Origin: Drosophila persimilis
Taxonomy: Eukaryota; Arthropoda; Insecta; Diptera; Drosophilidae
NCBI RefSeq assembly: GCF_003286085.1
Contig: NW_020825317.1
Span: forward strand, 3,410,001 to 3,474,000
Direction: 5' to 3'
Length of the DNA stretch: 64,000 bases
The position numbers and the translations under genes were made by a program. Shown piece by piece: positions 56,755 through 64,000 of the stretch; the first letter of the stretch is position 1, and each line of letters opens with the position of its first letter. Below the pieces are notes generated by a model. It had not been told where the DNA came from, ran no database searches, and saw only the letters and a program-made list of their open reading frames with translations.

Positions 56755-57847
56755 TATACCCGATACTCAAAATGAGTATTGGGGTATATTAGATTTGTGG
56801 TAAAAGTGGATGAGTGTAACGTCCAGAAGGAATCGTTTCCGACCCCATAAAGTATATATATTCTTGATCAGCATCAATAGCCGAGTCGATTGAGCCATGT
56901 CTGTCTGTCCGTCCGTCCGTCTGTCCGTCTGTGCGTCCCCTTCAGCGCCTAGTGCTCAAAGACTATAAGAGCTAGAGCAACGATGTTTTGGATCCAGACT
57001 TCTGTAATATGTCACTGCTACAAAAATATTTCAAAACTTCGCCCCGCCCACTTCCGCCCCCTCAAAGAACGAAAATCTGTGGCATCCACATTTTTAAAAA
57101 TACGATAAATCTAAAAACGCAGAATCGTAGAGGATGACTATATGTTCTAGAGTGCAAAATCTGAACCAGATCTTATAATTATTATAGCCAGAATCAAGAA
57201 AACAATTTCATTCTTTCTCGCTCTGTCTCTCTCTAACACACACGTAGCATAGGCGTCTTTGCTTAGAGTAAAACATTAGCGCCTAGATCTCAGAGACTAT
57301 AAAAGCTAGAGCAACCAAATTTGGTATCCACACTCCTAATATATCGGACCGAGACGAGTTTGTTTCAAAATTTGGCCACACCCCCTTCCGCCCCCGCAAA
57401 GGATGCAAATCTGGAGATATTCACAAATCTCAGAGACTAAGGCTGGAGTAACCAAATTTAGTATCCGCTCTCCTGTTAGATCTCACTATAAAACGTATAT
57501 CTCAAAATTTCGCCCCACCCCCTTCCGCCCCCACAAAGAACGAAAAACTGTTGCGCCCATAATATTGAAGATACAAGAAAACTAAAAAGCGCAGAATCAT
57601 AGATAACGACCATATCTATCAGATTACTGAATCTGGATCTGATCGGATCATTTTTGTAGCCAAAAGCAAGAAATCAATTTGCAGTGGCTACGCAGCGCCC
57701 GACGTCACGCTCAGACTGATTTTCTGTCTCTCTCGCACGCACTCTTTGTCGTGTCGTTTAATATTAGCGGCATCTGCCGGAGAAGAGCCATACAGTATAA
57801 CTGTAGAGTTGCAGTGTCCGCAGCAACTCACAACGTTCCCCCTCTTT
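56755..57847 (+). mobile_element. INE-1/DINE-1-like element, near full length
   Basis: Head TATACCCGATACTCAAAATG to tail CTCACAACGTTCCCCCTCTTTG. Very similar to the copies at 36.05 kb and 44.82 kb, including the internal repeated ACCAAATTT and CGCCCC blocks. Confidence 0.9.
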
Positions 57848-58019
57848 GTTATTAATCATGTGACGTGATTTTCGAATTAGTCCTTTTTTTTTTACCAAGT
57901 CCCAATGCAATTATTGAAGAGTTGCGGGCCTTCATAGAATTGCATGCTTAGAATGCAGAAACTATAGCCACAAATATTATAATAATATTTATAATAATTT
58001 AAATGGATCTTGGTCCTGG

Positions 58020-58345
58020 TACAATATCAGGTACGTGGCTGCTCATTAAGTTTCTTGCCTAATTATAAGAAAATCAACTTTGGTAGTTGATAAACCATAC
58101 TGAGCGCAGTTGGCACTCAGAAGGCATTATCTCTAAAACAAGACATCATCAGCCTCTTTCGGCATCGAAAAAAAAAGATTCTATTACATGTAAGGAAATG
58201 TCTGCACGGCAGATGACCCATTGATTCGATGTTCTGGGTGGTTTCAAAATGTGTTGAGTGGGGCTATTTGTAAGAGCTCTGATTGTGGTAGTAAAGTACT
58301 ATCCGTATTTGGAGGCCGGTTATCCTCAATTCTACAACAACTTCC
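58020..58345. repeat. old dispersed repeat, copy 2
   Basis: Homologous in the same orientation to 32650-33010. Shared stretches include GGCTGCTCATTAAGTTTCTT, GTAAGAGCTC with the following TGTGGTA, and ACTATCCGTATTTGGAGG. Unclassified. Confidence 0.6.
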
Positions 58346-61300
58346 TTCCAATCATGTTTCCTACAATCATATGCAATCATATATGATTCTGCATGCTATG
58401 AGAAATCAAATTTGCCTCCCCCTTCTAGAAATACTTTGTATTTGTATGTATTGTATGTAACAATGTAACAAAATTATTTAAGTATAGAAATGAAATGTCT
58501 CTCGTTTTTTTTATTTTATTTAATTTAATTTTTTTTTAATTTAATTTTTTTTCAGCCACTCTACGTTTTTCACATTCACAAAAGTTTTACCTTTGAATAC
58601 ACATACAAAAAAAAAACGGGAGCCGTTTTCACATTCCTTAATATTTATTCGTTTTCAAAACGAAAACATTTTCGTTGACAAAATGAAAAGTAAACGGCTT
58701 TTTATTCAACGTAACGACCCTTAATTGCGAAAGAAAAAAATAATTGATGACTTATTGATGCATTATCATAAACTTGACACCTATATCAGGGTAATTTGAC
58801 TTTTGCTTTCTTTCTAAATAATTTTATTTTAGCCCAACCTCAAATTTGGCTCGGAAAAAATTGACCAGGGCAACACCAATTTTCGTTTTGGTGCAAACAG
58901 CAAAAATTAGTGAAAACTGGAGAACCTTAAAACGAAACGTTTTGGCTGAAAACGTAATCTGCAAAAGTAAATAAAAAACGGAGCCTGCCTGATTATGAAT
59001 ATTAATTATAAGATTCATATTTTATGGGATATGCTTAAAGTAAATAGTCTGAATAATATATTAATAAAATATTGTAACAAATGGAGATTAATTCGGCTGA
59101 CTATTGTTATGATGCCGGATTATACTATAAATATCCAGTCTTGGCTCGGAGTTGTATGGAACAACACGTAAAATCAATCACATATTCTCAGCCCGAAAAA
59201 TACGAGCGAATTATGTAAAACTGTGTTAATTATTTTATAAATTAAATTATTTACTAAATTTATTATTATTATATATTGTAATATTAGAATTTAATTTGGA
59301 TTTTAACGTTAGTTGTAATGCGGTTGAGGAATAGTCCCAGGGGGAAATATAATAATGTCTAAGATGGTCTATTGCGTAATCAAAGACTAATATTCGCAGC
59401 ATCAGCTGGCAACAAGCTCTTTGCGCAGGTCGTTCTGCTTCTACCATATGTCGTTCGCTTTTAGTTGCTCTTAGCTGGTAGCGAGCAGCTAATCGAAGAG
59501 TATGCTTTGTTGTTCGAGCATGGCCCGAACACGGCTGGTTAATTGGACATCTTTAAGAATAAAGCCAGTTGTTTAAGTCTATACCAATTCGAGCTTATTT
59601 TTGCGGTTTTATTCAAGCGGTCAGATAAAATGTATGCAAATAAATCTTTATCAAGGCCATGGGAAAGACAAATACTTTTGATTTCAAGTGAAATATGAAC
59701 AAAATCAAATCATTCTTTCGCTCTTGCTTTCAAAAATGGATAAACGGGCGACATTTTCCTATAATAAAAACTATAATTTGTATTAAAGAAATGTGACTTT
59801 CAGCTTCGTTTTTGTTTCTGGCCATTTCCTGAAGGGAATAAGAACAAGTTAAATTTCTTCGTCGACTGGGCCGCACAACGTCAAAAGGTGGGTTTATGTG
59901 CAATCAGAGACTGCCATAAACTGTCCAAGTAATGAAGGGGTGCCCGGAGAGACTAGACTGAGGATGATTTTAATCGAAGGGATCAAGCGGCACACGACTT
60001 CCCTGTACCCCACTTCTCAATTCACTTTGGGCAATGTCCTGTCCTCTCGTGTAGTTCTGGATTCAGGTCGTTTACGGGGCTCTGGTTTTGCCTCTGTGCT
60101 TGTTCGTGTCTGGGCTGTCCGGCGGTGGCCCAAGTCTTAAGACCCATAAAACCCATGTAGCATAACTAATAGGTCTTTGGCCATAGAGTTTTGTTTATTC
60201 TTTGTTTTTCCTGCAGCCCCCAAGTCCATGTCCCGCAGCCCTTAGCTTCGCCTGCTCCCAATCCCTGACCAATCCCGGAACCAATCCGGGACCCATCCGG
60301 CCCCCCCAGCCATCAGGGCTTCGACATGGCATTGCAGTTCAATGCACGGGCGTTGAAATTGTTTTCATTATTTCATTTCATTGGCCCACCACCGCCGCCA
60401 GTTGCACCTGTGAGTTATGGCCAGGAGTCCGTACTGGGAACTGGTTTGTGGGGTTCTGGGGGTCTGGAGCCAAGGATTAAAGCCAAGCTGTGGCGCCCCG
60501 GGTCCCGTGCCATGCCAGAGCCATGCTGTGGCAAAAGGTATGAGCCATTAAATAAATACCAGCGCCAATCTGAAACGTTGCACAGGAATAACGCTTCGGC
60601 AAAGAGGAAAAGAAAAGCTGGGACATGGGAAATGCGGAAAAGCGTCGCCGAAGAAGTTCAAATAAAAATTCATAATTCAAACTTAATGCAAGACGAGTGC
60701 GTGTCCGCGTAGAGGCGGGGCACCGTGGGGCATTATACGAAAAGAGGTGGCAGAATTTAAAGATTTTAGGATTGCTTTGGATAACATGAATAAACGAACC
60801 TGGTGAAAAGTTTTCCAAAGCTTTACAAAATCGAATATAATACTTTTTTTTTCTTCCCTTTGACCAATCGGGAAAATAATTGAACGATAACTATCCGAAC
60901 GCACTGGCTTTGCAGTGTCATTTGGTTATTTAGTCGTACACTCCACCTGCCAGATCATTCTTTTATGCACATATCAATAATTTGATATGTAAATAATCGA
61001 AACAGCAAGCCCGGAATGTGTAGTATTGATAAGATATTGATGTACGAATATGGCAGATTCTAGATATCCATCCATGATCCATGATATCCATCCATTTCTT
61101 AACTTGTTTGTTTACCTATATGTACCTATTTGTACCTATATGTATACCTATATGGATTATCTCTTCACTTTCCACTCCCTTTGTGCCTTTTCCTTTCATA
61201 TTCTGACTATCATCTAGAACGATTATTTATCCATTACAATGTACAAGTGACGGCCTTTTACCTGTGATCACCAACCAAAAGAATTTTCTCATCGCATATG

Positions 61301-61902
61301 TGCAGGATGTGCCAGTCTGTGCCTGTTTCTGCTTAAATCAAATATTGGCAGGTGGACGTGCATGTAAGCCGTGAATTATGCACGTGTGTGTTCCGGGCTA
61401 ACGGCACCGCGGCGCTTGAGCATAAATAAAATAATTGCATATGTCGCCGCGCGACGCAAGTCCTCACCTGTCCACCTTTACACGCTTTCCCCTGCTCCAG
61501 CTCCTGCTCTCCGTTCTGCTACTCAACATCCTGCTTCTGCTCTGCATAACAGAGAAATATTTCCCCGACTAGCCGATTTAATTGCTAAATTGATCATAGT
61601 TAACGAATCGATTTATGTAAAACTTTACGAAATTTGTATAATTCTCATAATTCACTAGTGAGGATAACAAGAAAATAGCAACCACTAAGGAATCCAAAGG
61701 AATATACTCTTATGTGACGTTTTGCTCTTTTTATACTTTGAAATATATTCCAATGTATTGGGTTATTTCAATAATCTCCAAGTTTTTATCGAAGGTCAAA
61801 TTGATCCCAAAAAATGATCGATCCAAAATCTCTATAGCTCGATTTTCGATGCATTTTCCTGCTATTTTCGTTTATATTTTACGGGTATTTTGGCAAGTGT
61901 TT
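58346..61902. other. gene-free region, possible LTR-like segment near 59.1-59.6 kb
   Basis: A T-rich stretch at 58505-58555 is followed by AT-rich sequence with short palindromes (CGTTTTCAAAACGAAAAC near 58650). Around 59105-59613 a TGTTATGATG start, a TATAAATA-like box near 59128, an AATAAA near 59560 and a TTTATTCA end resemble a solo LTR, but flanking target duplications do not match. Further right the DNA resembles conserved non-coding sequence. No gene is supported. Confidence 0.4.
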
Positions 61903-62355
61903 TATACCCGGTAAACGAGGAGTATAGGGGTGTATTAGATTTGTGGTGAAAGTGGATGCGTGTGACACCCAGAATGAATTGTTTTCGACCGAGGCTAGTC
62001 GATATAGCCATGTCTATCTGTGCGTCTGTCCGTCTTGTTTGACGCCTAGTTTTCAGAGACTATAGGAGCTAGAGCAACAACATTTTGTGCTCCGGTGATA
62101 TCACATTGAATTAAGTTTTTTTTTTAATTCTGCCGAGAAAACCAAAACTCTCCCAAAAGATATGACCGATTTTTATAAATTTTTATTTGTAAAAAAATCA
62201 ATTTGTCCCTTTTGCGAGCAGCGATACCAAACGACACATAAAATATATTGAATAAATTACATACATCATAAGCTCACATACATATATACTGACAGAGTAT
62301 CGGGTATAAAGTAGAGACGCGGCCCTTGCCGCGGCTTACAACGTTTCCGCTCGTT
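61903..62355 (+). mobile_element. INE-1-like element, shortened subfamily
   Basis: Head TATACCCGGTAAACGAGGAG (diverged), a core with CATGTCTATCTGTGCGTCTG, and the tail TATCGGGTATAAAGTAGAGA followed by CGGCCCTTGCCGCGGC and AACGTTTCCGCTCG. It shares its tail type with the copy at 6.1 kb. Confidence 0.85.
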
Positions 62356-62755
62356 TTTTTGTTTTGTTTTTTTAGCTACTTTCATTGTTCCGGTCTCCGG
62401 CATGGGCATAATAAATAAGTGCTGTGCAAGGGAGCCGCATAATCGGAGAATTCCCTGAATAATTGAATGCCAGTGAACGCCATGGAATCCATTCGATTCG
62501 TCGAATGGATAGCAACATTCATGGAATGTTTATTAAGCACAATTCCGTAAGCCGATTACAGTAACAAAAACAAAAGAGGTGCTCCCGTAACAGTCACAGT
62601 TCCAATACGAGACTCAGTTCCGATGTCATTTCGCATCCGCTTTGGGGGGAAAAATGCCATCCGGAGTGGATCCGATTGATGTCGGTTTCTTGAGTCCCTA
62701 TTGGCACGAGTATCATCCGAATGTGGGGATCCATACATTTGGCATTACCAAATAA

Positions 62756-62791
<36 letters not shown>

Positions 62792-64000
62792 GTCGAAACG
62801 ATCTTAACCTATTCTCAAACTTTAAATGGGTAAGAACCTTAACTTTCTTGATATGAAGTTTAAGGTTATGATATAATGTGCCCAGTGGGCCACTTTTGGT
62901 AAGCAGAACTGGCGCTGTGGGATGAACCAAACGTCGAAAACGTCATTTTTTGTTAATTATATTATTTCAACAAGATAATTTCTCAACAAATACCGCTCGT
63001 GTGATTAAAAAGTGGATTCAAGCCCAAAATTGTTTCTTAATTGGAATTATGGAATTATGGGAATAACTCTGCGTAAATTATAGAAATGTGGTTGAAAATT
63101 TAAAGATGTTTAATTATTTCGGAAAGGCATCAAGCTCGTCTGAAGCGAGGGTTCATTGAACAGTCCCTATAAGATTCAATGTCTGAAGGAATCTACGAAG
63201 TAATTTGAAATAAAGTTGGCTAACAAATTATAAGTTAGGCTTCAAATATCATACAAATAATAATTAAATTTTATATTTATACAAATTTCAATTTCTTGAA
63301 AACCGATTTTAAACCGATTTGCGAATCGGAAAACATTACAGCAGAAAGAACAGACGAACGAATCTAACAAGATAGCGAAAATGTGACTGTGAGCATGTCG
63401 CAATTGCGTGAATCTTCATCGCACGGGGCACGAAATGAAAAAAGAAAATTGGAACGGAGGCAAGCGTGTTGGTTCGTAATCGACACTCACGGAGAAGTTG
63501 GCCGACAACGTCAGCAAGCAAATCAAGTATTTACACCGCGTAGTCAGTAAAGTCTTCCGAATTTACTTATGAACACTGTACTGATTGCCATTGACACATT
63601 ATATTAAAGATCATATAAATTAAGCCCTGGAGAAATCCGCGTAGATTGGGAACCACAAGCCCAGCAATAAGCAAAATCCATGGGGCCATTATTCCGAAAC
63701 TTTTGAGATGAGAAACATTATAAGTATTCGTTGCGGTATTTATTTGTGACTGAGAGTAAGAAACAAGTAGATGTCCGCCACAAGTAGACGGAATACAATT
63801 GAAAAAGGCATACATATACACTACTGGCTAAAATAATAAGAGCACGATTATGAGCTTTCTTTCACGTCATATAAAAATAATTTAAAAATCAAATTTACTT
63901 TTAGTTTTCTAACCTACAATAGACTATAAAAATGTTTACCATAAGCATTTTTCATTTCAAATATATATTTTATGACCGATTAAACCTTAAAAGCATAAAA
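62356..64000. other. gene-free right edge
   Basis: AT-rich sequence with no recognisable gene. Short ORFs on the minus strand at 62556-62738 and 63567-63821 show no domain or conserved pattern that I know. Confidence 0.5.

Noticed and set aside
1-64000. CRISPR arrays, bacterial-type operons, phage genes or tRNA genes.
   Set aside because: None were seen on either strand. The window is animal nuclear DNA with spliced genes and eukaryotic transposons.

Overview
This is Drosophila DNA. Genes are split by short GT-AG introns and intergenic regions are long and AT-rich. About a dozen copies of an INE-1/DINE-1-like (Helentron-class) repeat are present, and the genes match Drosophila orthologues I recognise. 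Several of those genes (Pdfr, Vha36-3, AANATL7, CG13760, mldr, mei-9) are, from memory, on the D. melanogaster X chromosome. That suggests Muller element A in another species. The INE-1 subtype makes me think of the obscura group, but that is a guess.

Layout: 1-5 kb holds the PDF neuropeptide receptor gene Pdfr, complete from its ATG. 5-10 kb has no firm gene; it contains an INE-1 copy, a degenerate tandem repeat and one possible terminal exon. 10-11 kb is the V-ATPase subunit D gene (minus strand). 11-15 kb is intergenic and holds a small Tc1/mariner-type element bounded by terminal inverted repeats. 15-34 kb is the gene-dense core: an arylalkylamine N-acetyltransferase-like gene, a GUCD1-like gene, a ZAD-C2H2 zinc-finger gene, the PHF12 corepressor gene, a UMA-domain gene, an unrecognised 298-aa gene, the mitochondrial RNase P nuclease subunit mldr, and the XPF-family nuclease gene mei-9. 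Three gene pairs there are divergent with short shared promoters. The last mei-9 intron is 3.5 kb and full of transposon relics. One more hypothetical gene lies at 39.2 kb.

40-64 kb has no gene I can support firmly. Its main feature is a tandem segmental duplication (40.44-44.82 kb and 45.81-50.59 kb) in which a full INE-1 copy sits exactly at the junction of the two units. The rest is further INE-1 copies, a hAT transposase relic, an old dispersed repeat, and one short exon candidate with a signal peptide.

The genes are housekeeping, neuroendocrine, chromatin and DNA-repair genes and do not form one pathway. I found no CRISPR array, toxin system or other clearly new system. The best leads are the INE-1 copy at the duplication junction, two short introns that stay open in frame, an ATG-less coding-like ORF between two genes, and a coding-like relic inside the first Pdfr intron. 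Exon joins were made by eye from splice consensus, reading frame and recalled family sequence, not from transcript data.
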